Shown: piece after piece, positions 43,460-51,884 of the stretch
Layout of the letters: the number at the start of each line of letters is the position of its first letter
Position numbering within the stretch: the stretch's first letter is position 1
From: Paenibacillus riograndensis SBR5
Lineage (GTDB): Bacteria; Bacillota; Bacilli; Paenibacillales; Paenibacillaceae
Assembly: GCF_000981585.1 (NCBI RefSeq)
Contig: NZ_LN831776.1
Coordinates: 2,929,001-2,993,000 of the forward strand
Direction of reading: 5' to 3'
Length of the DNA: 64,000 nucleotides
Notes under the pieces: model-generated
What the model was told of the DNA's origin: nothing
Databases searched by the model: none
Seen by the model: the letters and a program-made list of their open reading frames with translations, nothing else
Position numbers and translations under genes: made by a program

Positions 43460-44083
43460 ATGAAACATGCACCTTTTATCGCTGTGGAAGGCCCGATCGG
43501 GGCCGGTAAAACCACATTGGCAACCATGCTGGCCGGAGAATTGCAGCTGCCGGTCATTAAAGAAATTGTTGAGGAGAACCCGTTCCTGGACAAGTTCTAT
43601 CAGAATATGGACGACTGGAGCTTTCAGCTTGAGATGTTTTTTCTGTGCAACCGCTACAAGCAGCTTGAAGATACCGTGAACCAGTACATAAATAAAGGTA
43701 AACCGGTGATATCGGATTATCATATTTATAAGAATCTGATCTTTGGCGAGCGTACTCTAAAGGGAACGAAGCGGGAAAAATACCGGGAGATCTATCATGT
43801 GCTGACTGATGATCTGCCGAAGCCGGATATTATTCTCTACATCCGTGCAGATCTGGACACCCTGCTGGCACGTATCGCGAAGCGCGGACGCCAATTCGAG
43901 GAGGACATCGCCCCCGCCTATTTGCAGCAGTTAATCGAGGATTATGATGCAGCTATGGCTTCACTTGCTCTTACCGAACCGTCCACGGTCATCGTCACCA
44001 TCGATGGGAATCAGGTTGATTTTGTAGAGAACAAGGAAGACTTCACCAGAGTCGCCTCACAGCTAAAGGAGCTAATGAAATGA
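43460..44083 (+). CDS. dgk: Deoxyguanosine kinase
   Basis: ATG 43460 gives 207 residues, the same length as Bacillus subtilis Dgk; the TTG at 43439 precedes the AGGAGG. It has the P-loop GPIGAGKTT, then EIVEENPFLDKFYQNMDDWSFQLEMFFLCNRYKQLED, the DYHIYKNLIFGERTL segment (ERS/ERT-type catalytic region) and the lid RIAKRGRQFEED. It phosphorylates deoxyguanosine, using a nucleoside triphosphate, for purine salvage. The stop overlaps the start of dck by 4 bases (ATGA), so the two are translationally coupled. Confidence 0.95.
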   Translation: MKHAPFIAVEGPIGAGKTTLATMLAGELQLPVIKEIVEENPFLDKFYQNMDDWSFQLEMFFLCNRYKQLEDTVNQYINKGKPVISDYHIYKNLIFGERTLKGTKREKYREIYHVLTDDLPKPDIILYIRADLDTLLARIAKRGRQFEEDIAPAYLQQLIEDYDAAMASLALTEPSTVIVTIDGNQVDFVENKEDFTRVASQLKELMK

Positions 44084-44733
44084 ACGCATACAACATTCCG
44101 GATAATGCCATTATCACAGTAGCCGGTACGGTGGGTGTCGGTAAATCGACGCTGACTGCCGCCCTGGCGGAACAGCTGAACTTCCAGACTTCGCTGGAGC
44201 AGGTGGATCATAACCCGTACCTGGAGAAGTTTTATCATGATTTTGAGCGGTGGAGTTTCCATCTGCAAATCTATTTCCTGGCCGAACGCTTCAAGGAGCA
44301 GAAAAAGATGTTTGAGCTGGGCGGCGGCTTTGTGCAGGACCGTTCGATCTATGAGGACACTGGTATTTTTGCCAAAATGCATGCCGATCAGGGGACCATG
44401 TCGAAAACCGACTATGACACCTATACCAGCCTGTATGAAGCCATGGTGATGACGCCGTATTTCCCGCATCCCGATGTGCTGATCTATATCGAAGGCAGCC
44501 TGCCCTCGATCCTGACCCGCATCAATGAACGCGGACGCGAAATGGAAATCCAGACCGATGTCTCCTACTGGGAACACATGCACGGCCGTTATTCGCAGTG
44601 GATTGGTGAATTCAACGCCTGCCCGGTGCTGCGCCTGAACATCGACGATTATGATGTGAATGACCCGGCTTCGATGTCTGAGATTCTTAAGCAGGTGGGC
44701 GCGGCTATTGGGCGGGCTCCGGTGGGGAAGTAA
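44080..44733 (+). CDS. dck: Deoxyadenosine/deoxycytidine kinase
   Basis: 217 residues, as in Bacillus subtilis Dck. It has the P-loop GTVGVGKSTLT, then DHNPYLEKFYHDFERWSFHLQ, the catalytic DRSIYEDTGIFAKMH segment, and the lid RINERGREMEIQ. It phosphorylates dA and dC in deoxynucleoside salvage. It follows dgk with the ATGA overlap; together they cover three of the four deoxynucleosides. A terminator follows. Confidence 0.95.
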   Translation: MNAYNIPDNAIITVAGTVGVGKSTLTAALAEQLNFQTSLEQVDHNPYLEKFYHDFERWSFHLQIYFLAERFKEQKKMFELGGGFVQDRSIYEDTGIFAKMHADQGTMSKTDYDTYTSLYEAMVMTPYFPHPDVLIYIEGSLPSILTRINERGREMEIQTDVSYWEHMHGRYSQWIGEFNACPVLRLNIDDYDVNDPASMSEILKQVGAAIGRAPVGK

Positions 44734-44777
44734 GGGGAGCTGTAGGTAGAGAGAAGTTCTTAGAAGAGCGGAATTGG

Positions 44778-44807
44778 AGCGGCGCCTGGAGGTGCTGCTT
44801 TTTTTTT
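44778..44807 (+). terminator. Rho-independent terminator of dgk-dck
   Basis: AGCGGCGCC-TGGA-GGTGCTGCT, with G-U pairs, followed by T8. Confidence 0.8.
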
Positions 44808-44867
44808 GAAAGAATAATTATTTTATTAGAACTGAGGTTTCCTTTAGTGGGAGAGCTGGGGAAGTTG

Positions 44868-45055
44868 AAGTGGAATTAGTATACTTAAATGAAGCCAAAA
44901 AGCCTCTTGAAGAGGGAATAGTGGGAAAAAGTAAACTTAAAATGAACAAATTCATGGGTAAGCATGCGAATGGGGCAAATTAGTTGTCCTTTTTCCACTT
45001 AACATTGGTGGGGAAGCGGGATGGAGGGATTTAAGTTTACTTTTTCCACTTGGAT
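44868..45055. repeat. Copy B of the dispersed intergenic repeat
   Basis: The first 87 bases match 17733-17817 closely. Two further units follow in reverse orientation (CCTTTTTCCACTT at 44988-45000 and ACTTTTTCCACTT at about 45040-45052), so four units form an inverted pair arrangement. The gap of 490 bases between dck and 45224 contains no gene. Confidence 0.75.
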
Positions 45056-45223
45056 TGGTAGCTGGTCCAAAACCAGGATAAGCGTGAGAAGGAATGTTAA
45101 TCCTGACTGGTCTGATAAAGCCTTTTAAGTTTTCTCCGCGCATCTTCAGTAGTGATTGGGGGAAGCATCAACTTTTGAAATGAAAAGTAAAATTTAATAA
45201 GTAGACAGGTGATAAAAGGAATC

Positions 45224-45598
45224 ATGTGTAGAAGTATACAGAAACCAGTTCAGCAAGGACATTTTACTAATTTGACTTTAGGTAAAGAATACCCGGTTTT
45301 GTCAATCGAGGTTTATAATAGCAAAGTGTCTAATTTCAGTAGTACTATTGGTGACTTTGTCATTTATAGACTCAGAGGAGATGATGGTATCATACTACCT
45401 TATCCTTCTAAATTATTTGAGGTTACTTCGAACAAAATGCCATCGCGCTGGATTCCATATAAAGAAAATGACGATATATTTATGTTCATTCCAATTTCAT
45501 TGGCCAGAGAATATTTTTGGGATGACTTTTACAACGATGAGAATGATGCACCACTTGATTTGATTAAGGAAGAAGAGATAATAATTCAAGAGTCATAA
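45224..45598 (+). CDS. AT-rich orphan gene, function unknown
   Basis: 124 residues from ATG 45224 (AAAAGGA upstream); an in-frame GTG at 45209 is possible. The base composition is far more AT-rich than the neighbours, with many TTT, AAT, ATT and GAT codons, which suggests recent transfer. The protein is acidic at its end (WDDFYNDENDAPLDLIKEEEIIIQE) and looks like a small soluble alpha/beta protein (VLSIEVYNSKVSNFSSTIGDF.IYRLRGDDG). No signal peptide. Its size and acidity would fit an immunity protein, but no toxin gene is next to it. I do not recognise the family. Confidence 0.65.
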   Translation: MCRSIQKPVQQGHFTNLTLGKEYPVLSIEVYNSKVSNFSSTIGDFVIYRLRGDDGIILPYPSKLFEVTSNKMPSRWIPYKENDDIFMFIPISLAREYFWDDFYNDENDAPLDLIKEEEIIIQES

Positions 45599-45693
45599 TG
45601 GCCCTCTGCTGAGACTATCGCTAACATTTATAAGTTTCACAGGGCGGTCAAAGTTCTTTTGCGGCTGGAAAAAGATAATTTAAAAGTAAATTT

Positions 45694-45725
45694 GCGGCGT
45701 CTGCGGACGCTGCTTTTTTGTTTTT
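45694..45725 (+). terminator. Rho-independent terminator
   Basis: GCGGCGTC-TGCG-GACGCTGC, then T6. It ends the AT-rich orphan. The rest of the gap up to 45957 is AT-rich, with T runs and no gene, and probably holds the promoter of the surface operon. Confidence 0.8.
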
Positions 45726-45957
45726 CAGATCAATTTTTTTAAAAAAATCAGGTTTTTTTTCGTAAGCAAGCACATTACCCCTTTTTTAGGGCTTTTGAAA
45801 CGGATTTTGTCGAGATTTGTTAAGAGTTTGTTTAGAGCGGCCTGTTAGTATGGATTGCAGATATGAAAAAATAGGCAGTTTGAATCTAGTGTTTTTTGTC
45901 CGCCGGAATGGGAGCCGAAAGGAGAGAGTGCGCGGGACATAGAGGAGATGCAGGAAT

Positions 45958-48900
45958 ATGCAATTCGATGTCAGGCGGCGGGCGAAAAATGATGAACGAA
46001 TAAGGGGGAGCATCACATTGCTAATGAGCAGGAGAGCGAAGAAATACACCGCGTTAAGTTTGATCCTCAGTATGCTGCTGTCGCTGATACCCGGTTCCTG
46101 GAGCGGCCAGGCGGCTGCTGCGGGTAAGGATATCGAAGTGGTGTTTAAGAGCGGGGCACATGTCGGGAATCTGTCCTACCCTGCGGAGAATACATTCGTT
46201 AACTTTTACAATAACCAGGTTGAAGGGTTTACGCAGACTGAAACAGACAAGGACGCACGTTATGACTGGGCCAAAGGTGATATTTTTGCCGGTGTAGATG
46301 ATAACGAGGCGACCGTTCGTTTCCAGGTCAATGTAGCTGATAACCCGATCCTGCGTGAGATGGCAAAAAGCGGCCATGCTGAGATGCTCACTGGATTCAA
46401 TGTCCTGAGATACCATAGCGGATTTGGCTGGACTCGGGTATCCCATATCGGGGTATGGGTAGATGGAGTTAACATTCTTCCCTACTCGGCCAATGGAGGC
46501 AATGTATATAACAAATCTGCCTCCGCTATTATTAAGCCGAATTCCATAATTGAAGTAATGGTGTACGGTGAAGGCGACGATGATGGCGAAGCGGCAGGCG
46601 TCCGCGGCTTCTACCTCAAATTCCAAGACCTCCAGCGCCCTGTTCTGAACAGCTACACCTTCACAGGCAATGGCGTGGAGAGAATGAACGAGACGATTAA
46701 GCAGAAGGAGCTTTTTGTTAAAAAGGAAGAGAATATCACGCTCTCCTACAACTTCAGCGAGCCGGTGAGTCCGACGAATCTGCTAACTCCCTTGCTGTCG
46801 GAACCGTTCTTCAAACAGCCGTTATTCGTAAGTGAACCGGAGACAGGTCTTCCCGCTGCCGGGGAGCAGCAGTATTTGGAGAACACAACCTATAACAAAA
46901 ATAACCTCAAAGAATACTACGACAAAATCGCTTTTCAATATGTAGGCAAGCTGTATCACTCCAGCGGCAATCTTCCGCTCGAGCCGAAGATCACGGGAAC
47001 GACTGCCGGAGGCGCGCTGATCGACCGGACGCTGGAAGAGAAGTTCAAGGATGCCGGACTCGCGGATGCGGCTGGCAACCTGGCGACGATCAGCTTCCCG
47101 AATGTAGGGAGCTCAGGCAGCAACGTGCAAGTGCAGGGGAAAAACGTGAATCCCTTCGATTACAACCATGGCGGCTACCGTGTCATTGTCGATGCGGTGC
47201 GTCCGAAATATACGAAGGTCGGAAACGGGATTCAGCCGGAGATTCTGACCGGAAGCACTTTGAACAAAGGAGATGTCATCGACTTCACGGTACAGATGAC
47301 TGAAGAAGCCATTGTGAAGCAGGGCTGGGATGTTAAGAAGACCTTCCTCTATTTCAACAATGGAATGAAGGCTTATTATACCGGCGGCTCCAATACGAAA
47401 AACTGGAAATTCAGCATGACCGTGCCTGGGGGTACAGACGTCGAAGCCCCGCTGCTGAAGGTGATCGCACTTTCGAATGACAGCAAGGGCGACAGCAGTG
47501 ATATCAATGTCATTCAGGACTACGCGGGGAACCTGCTGGTCCAGCCGGCCAACTATGACGGCAATCACTCGTTAACGGAAGAACCAGGAGATATCTCCAA
47601 AGTATATTCCAAAATTGACAACGCCAATCTCTCGATTGATAACACGAAGCCGGTTATTGGCTACCGTTATGAAGCAGGGGGCGGCAGCAATACTACCTAC
47701 CAGAAAAAAGGTAAAGTGACGATCGACGCTAACGATCCGGCGGTAAGAGTGCCTAATCTTGATCCGATTCCTGAGGATAAGAATCAAGAAAGACCGAGCC
47801 GGGGCATCTACCGCCCGTCCAATATGACCGGTGAAACCTCGCCGTCGGTAGGTCTGGTGTATTATCTGTGGAGCCGCAGCAGCGAAGACCCGTTCGCTTC
47901 CAAAGCTGAGGACCATTACGCAGCCCTTAAGCGTTATTCCCTGGCTGCGAAACAGCCGTCCGAGGAGCTGTATCCAGGCGCGTTCCAGAATATTAAGCTC
48001 TCGGTGGCTAACAACAAAACCAATCTGCTGACGCCTCCGGCGGAAGCGTTCACCCCGGAAATGAGCGGAGAATGGTATCTGCATACCTGGACCGCAGACA
48101 TGACCTGGGATACTGCCCGTGAGCTGATGCAGTATGAACTGATGAAAAAATATAAGGCAGCTAATCAGGCGCAATATGATGCCTGGATTGCGGAAGCCCC
48201 GGGTTCCGAAGACGATAAAATTTTCTATGCCGATAACAAAGCGCTTGAAGCCGTTGGCCAGTATGGCGATCTGAACACCTGGCCGCTGGATCTGTTCAAG
48301 CAGGATGATTCCAACTGGACGCATGAAGTAGGCATTCTGAAGCTGGATAACCAGGCACCTGCTATAACTAAAGATGACGGCAGTTCTACTAACAACACCA
48401 ACAATGTGACGGTATCCGCCGTGGTGCAGGACCCGCACAGCGGGGTCGGAAATGTGAAATATCAGTGGGTGAAGGAAGGCAACCAACCGGTAGAAAATGA
48501 GTGGAAGGCCGCTGCATATTCGGGCTCCACCGTCACCCAATCCACGTATGAGGATGTGTCGGAGGACGGGAACTATTGGCTGTATTTAAAGGCTGTTGAT
48601 AAAGCGGGCAATGAGATTGTGGACACAGCTACCAAAAACCTGATTACAGTCAATTCACAGGACAGTATTCCGGCAGAGTTCACTCCTGCATCCAACCCGG
48701 ATTATGAGCAAAGTCATGATGTCACTTTCCGGATTGGCGGGATTAAACCGGATTTCGTAGGTTATGCGATCGATGGCAATTCAAATCATCCGGGAGATTC
48801 AGCGTTTACGGAGCTGTCATCAATTGAGCCATTGGAATCACGGGAAGCTCTGCTTGCTCCGACTCCAACTCAGACTCCTAGCCCAGCTCCAGCTGAAAAT

Positions 48901-51858
48901 ACAGGCTCTGCGGTTGGCACAGCCACGCCTCAGCCAACGGCCGCACCGGGCGGGAGCGCGGGTTCCGGCGGCGGGTCGGCTGCGCCGCAGCCAACGCCAA
49001 GTGAAAGTACGGGTGCAGGCGGCGGGGCAGTCACGCCGCAGCCATCGGGGATGCCGGCACCAACTTCCGCTCCAGATGCGTTGAGTGGAACGGGAGCAAG
49101 CGTGGCGGCCGGGCCTTTCGCTATGGCGAAGCTGCTCGCGTCAGGCCCGCTCCGCTTGGGGGCAAGTTCATTTCAAGAAGCGGCTGCTGTGGTGCTTGAG
49201 GAAACAGCGGCCCCGGCAACGGAAACGCCGGCGGCAACAGCTGCTTCAACCGCAGCACCTGCTTCAACTGCAACGGATGCTCCGGCTGCTACAGGTGCTC
49301 CATCGGCGGAAGCAAGCGCAGCACCTTCTGGAACGGCTGCGCCGAAGCCGGAGGCGGATGCTGATCCGCAAGCCACGCCAACAGCTGCGCCCGGGAAAGA
49401 CGCAGCCAAGCTGCTGAAAGCGCCGGAAGATCCAGCGATGCTGAGCTATCTGATTCCGGCCAATACGAATCTGAACGGCACGCAGTATATTCATATGATC
49501 GTGAAGCAAGGCGATAAATCCTATTACTATACCAAAGCCTATTATTTCGACAATACGCCGCCAATGGTCGGTTTTGACAGCAATGGTGTGTCTTATCCGC
49601 TTCCGTCTGTAGAAGTAAAAGTATCGGTGGAGGATCTGTACAGCAAAAAGGGACTAACCGGCAAGTATCAATGGCTCAAGGATGGTGCAGCTGCACCGGA
49701 CAGCAGCTCGCCTAATTGGAGCAAGCTTCCTGACAGCGGGAATGTCTTGCTGGATGGTGCCAAGCTTACGGCATCCAAAGAGCTCGCCCCAGGCGAAGTT
49801 GCAGATTACAGATTGTATGTCTACGCAGTAGACGGTGCCGGCAACGGAATTGTCAGCAGTCCTGAGGGAAGCTTCAAGATATCTGCCGTTTCCAAAGAGG
49901 CGCCGCCCGCTGAAGCGAAATCCGCACTGGTCTTTCTGTCAGGGGATACAGAGGACGGATACACGGCGATTGTGAAGCTGAGTCTGGAGACGGAAGACAA
50001 GACGGGGTATGAATATTCGGTCTCTTCCGACAATGGCCTGACCTGGGTGAACTGGCGTCCGTATACCAATTTTGTCTCCTTGAAGGCGCCGTCGGGCGAC
50101 CCTTCGGAGCTGAATGTAATGGTGAAATACAGAACACCGGGCGGCAAAATCAGTGATCCGCTCAAGGTGGATGTCAGCGGAAAGCTGCCGGATGAAGCTC
50201 CGGTATACGCACTGGCCACCCTGAGCAGCAACGGGCCGGTCAATGCGGCCGCTGGTGTGAACGTCGATATCAGCTTGCCGGCCGGCATCAAGGTGATGCT
50301 GTCCAAATCCAATCCGTCCATACTGGTACGGACCGGTAATTCTTTTAACGTTAAGGAGAACGGATTTTACAGCTTTGAGCTGTTTGATCTGAATGATGCC
50401 AAACGCACAGATACCCTTTATGTAGTAGTGAAAAATGTGGATGGGACGATTCCGAGAGCGACTGTGAAGTATTCTCAATCTCTGCCAACCAATAACAATG
50501 TTACAGCGATTCTGGACCAGCCTTCGGAAGATATTATCGTCACTAACAATAACGGCAAGATGACGCATACCTTTACGGGCAACGGGACGTTTACGTTCGA
50601 ATTCAAGGATGCGGCCGGAAATACCGGCTCAGCAGAGGCTGTGGTGAACATCATCGACAAGGAAGCGCCTAAGGTAAAAGTGGTGCGTTCCTATCAGTTT
50701 GGCACCGACGGAAGCAAGAGATTCGGCACGCTTCTGGACAGCAACGGCAACGTGGTCCTCTCTTCAGGGGTAACGCTTGAAGTGCAGAAGGCGGACGATT
50801 CGTCCAAGCAGATCTTTGTCACCAGCCAGGATAAAGCCGTGTCCATGACGCAGAATGGTGTGGTTTCCTTTACCGTTTCAGACCAGTATGGCAACACAAC
50901 CGTTATAAAAGAAAATGTGACCCATATCGTCACTGCCCCGCCGGAGGTAGAGAATATTGCGTATACCTTCGTCGATGAAGACGGCAAAGCGCTGGCAGCC
51001 GATAAGATTGTTACAATAGGCGGCAAAAAATATGCGCAGGGCAAGGTGAAGGTAACGATTACCGGCAAAACCGCCGCGCCAAATATGGTGTTCTCCGGGC
51101 TGAAGCCTATGCCAAACGGTGGAACCTACAGCAACAAGATCAGCGGGGCAGACGGAACATTCACTTACACACGGTTGTTCGAGAGCAATGGCCCGGCGGT
51201 AGCCACCCTTTCAGATGCGCTCGGAAATGCCAACAAGATCCCGGTAACTATTACCGGGCTGGATAACAAGGCTCCGGAGCTTTCACTGAAGCAGGAAGTG
51301 GTCGGGATTGTCCAGAACAAGAAGGATTTTGTATTTGGCACCGATCTCGGCGGTTACACGGTATCCGATAATGTGTCGGCCCCGGGCAGCATTAAAGTCG
51401 CTGTCAGCGGGCTGGATCTCAAGAAGCCCGGACGCCAGCGCGTGACCTATACGGCCACAGATGAGGTGGGCAATACCAATGTTGCCTATCAGGATGTGGT
51501 TGTTGTGAAGGATGGCGGACTGCTTATTTTCGGAGACAATGTGCTGATTTCGGCTTCTTCCGGAGAGTCGGCCCTGTTTGAGAGCAATACGATTACCTTC
51601 AAGGTCACCGGATACAACGTGATGAAAGTGGCGGGAGCAGATAAAGTCAACGAGGCAGGTACCTTCGATATTCTCTATCAGCCGGGACTTTACCGCGAAG
51701 GACAAATGAAGTCCATTGCCGCCAAAATCACTTACCAGCAGCTGGTCAGCGGCCAGTATAAAGTGACTTTCCCGAAAGCGGGCTGGTACACGATTATTGT
51801 GAGAACGCAGGAGCGTGACCGCGAGTATGCGACCTTCTTCGTAGGCAGCACGAAATAA
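45958..51858 (+). CDS. Giant secreted surface protein with Pro/Thr/Ala linker
   Basis: 1966 residues from ATG 45958 (GAGGAG ten bases upstream). A start at TTG 46018 behind AAGGGGGAG is equally possible and would give a shorter, more usual signal peptide. The hydrophobic signal core is YTALSLILSMLLSLIPGSW, cut probably after QAAAAG. Residues up to about 960 are beta-rich modules, some with GNLATISF or DNTKPVIGY features of bacterial Ig-like repeats. A low-complexity linker, about residues 965-1155, is full of TPxPTxAP and AP/AT repeats (TPTQTPSPAPAEN, ATETPAATAASTAAPAS). The C-terminal 800 residues again contain Ig-like or cadherin-like modules (DAAGNTGSAEAVVNIIDKEAP, ATDEVGNTNVAYQDVVVVKD). 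There is no SLH domain, LPxTG or membrane anchor, so it may bind the SLH partner downstream. Confidence 0.88.
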   Translation: MQFDVRRRAKNDERIRGSITLLMSRRAKKYTALSLILSMLLSLIPGSWSGQAAAAGKDIEVVFKSGAHVGNLSYPAENTFVNFYNNQVEGFTQTETDKDARYDWAKGDIFAGVDDNEATVRFQVNVADNPILREMAKSGHAEMLTGFNVLRYHSGFGWTRVSHIGVWVDGVNILPYSANGGNVYNKSASAIIKPNSIIEVMVYGEGDDDGEAAGVRGFYLKFQDLQRPVLNSYTFTGNGVERMNETIKQKELFVKKEENITLSYNFSEPVSPTNLLTPLLSEPFFKQPLFVSEPETGLPAAGEQQYLENTTYNKNNLKEYYDKIAFQYVGKLYHSSGNLPLEPKITGTTAGGALIDRTLEEKFKDAGLADAAGNLATISFPNVGSSGSNVQVQGKNVNPFDYNHGGYRVIVDAVRPKYTKVGNGIQPEILTGSTLNKGDVIDFTVQMTEEAIVKQGWDVKKTFLYFNNGMKAYYTGGSNTKNWKFSMTVPGGTDVEAPLLKVIALSNDSKGDSSDINVIQDYAGNLLVQPANYDGNHSLTEEPGDISKVYSKIDNANLSIDNTKPVIGYRYEAGGGSNTTYQKKGKVTIDANDPAVRVPNLDPIPEDKNQERPSRGIYRPSNMTGETSPSVGLVYYLWSRSSEDPFASKAEDHYAALKRYSLAAKQPSEELYPGAFQNIKLSVANNKTNLLTPPAEAFTPEMSGEWYLHTWTADMTWDTARELMQYELMKKYKAANQAQYDAWIAEAPGSEDDKIFYADNKALEAVGQYGDLNTWPLDLFKQDDSNWTHEVGILKLDNQAPAITKDDGSSTNNTNNVTVSAVVQDPHSGVGNVKYQWVKEGNQPVENEWKAAAYSGSTVTQSTYEDVSEDGNYWLYLKAVDKAGNEIVDTATKNLITVNSQDSIPAEFTPASNPDYEQSHDVTFRIGGIKPDFVGYAIDGNSNHPGDSAFTELSSIEPLESREALLAPTPTQTPSPAPAENTGSAVGTATPQPTAAPGGSAGSGGGSAAPQPTPSESTGAGGGAVTPQPSGMPAPTSAPDALSGTGASVAAGPFAMAKLLASGPLRLGASSFQEAAAVVLEETAAPATETPAATAASTAAPASTATDAPAATGAPSAEASAAPSGTAAPKPEADADPQATPTAAPGKDAAKLLKAPEDPAMLSYLIPANTNLNGTQYIHMIVKQGDKSYYYTKAYYFDNTPPMVGFDSNGVSYPLPSVEVKVSVEDLYSKKGLTGKYQWLKDGAAAPDSSSPNWSKLPDSGNVLLDGAKLTASKELAPGEVADYRLYVYAVDGAGNGIVSSPEGSFKISAVSKEAPPAEAKSALVFLSGDTEDGYTAIVKLSLETEDKTGYEYSVSSDNGLTWVNWRPYTNFVSLKAPSGDPSELNVMVKYRTPGGKISDPLKVDVSGKLPDEAPVYALATLSSNGPVNAAAGVNVDISLPAGIKVMLSKSNPSILVRTGNSFNVKENGFYSFELFDLNDAKRTDTLYVVVKNVDGTIPRATVKYSQSLPTNNNVTAILDQPSEDIIVTNNNGKMTHTFTGNGTFTFEFKDAAGNTGSAEAVVNIIDKEAPKVKVVRSYQFGTDGSKRFGTLLDSNGNVVLSSGVTLEVQKADDSSKQIFVTSQDKAVSMTQNGVVSFTVSDQYGNTTVIKENVTHIVTAPPEVENIAYTFVDEDGKALAADKIVTIGGKKYAQGKVKVTITGKTAAPNMVFSGLKPMPNGGTYSNKISGADGTFTYTRLFESNGPAVATLSDALGNANKIPVTITGLDNKAPELSLKQEVVGIVQNKKDFVFGTDLGGYTVSDNVSAPGSIKVAVSGLDLKKPGRQRVTYTATDEVGNTNVAYQDVVVVKDGGLLIFGDNVLISASSGESALFESNTITFKVTGYNVMKVAGADKVNEAGTFDILYQPGLYREGQMKSIAAKITYQQLVSGQYKVTFPKAGWYTIIVRTQERDREYATFFVGSTK

Positions 51859-51884
51859 TGAACAATGAACTGGGGGGACTAGGA

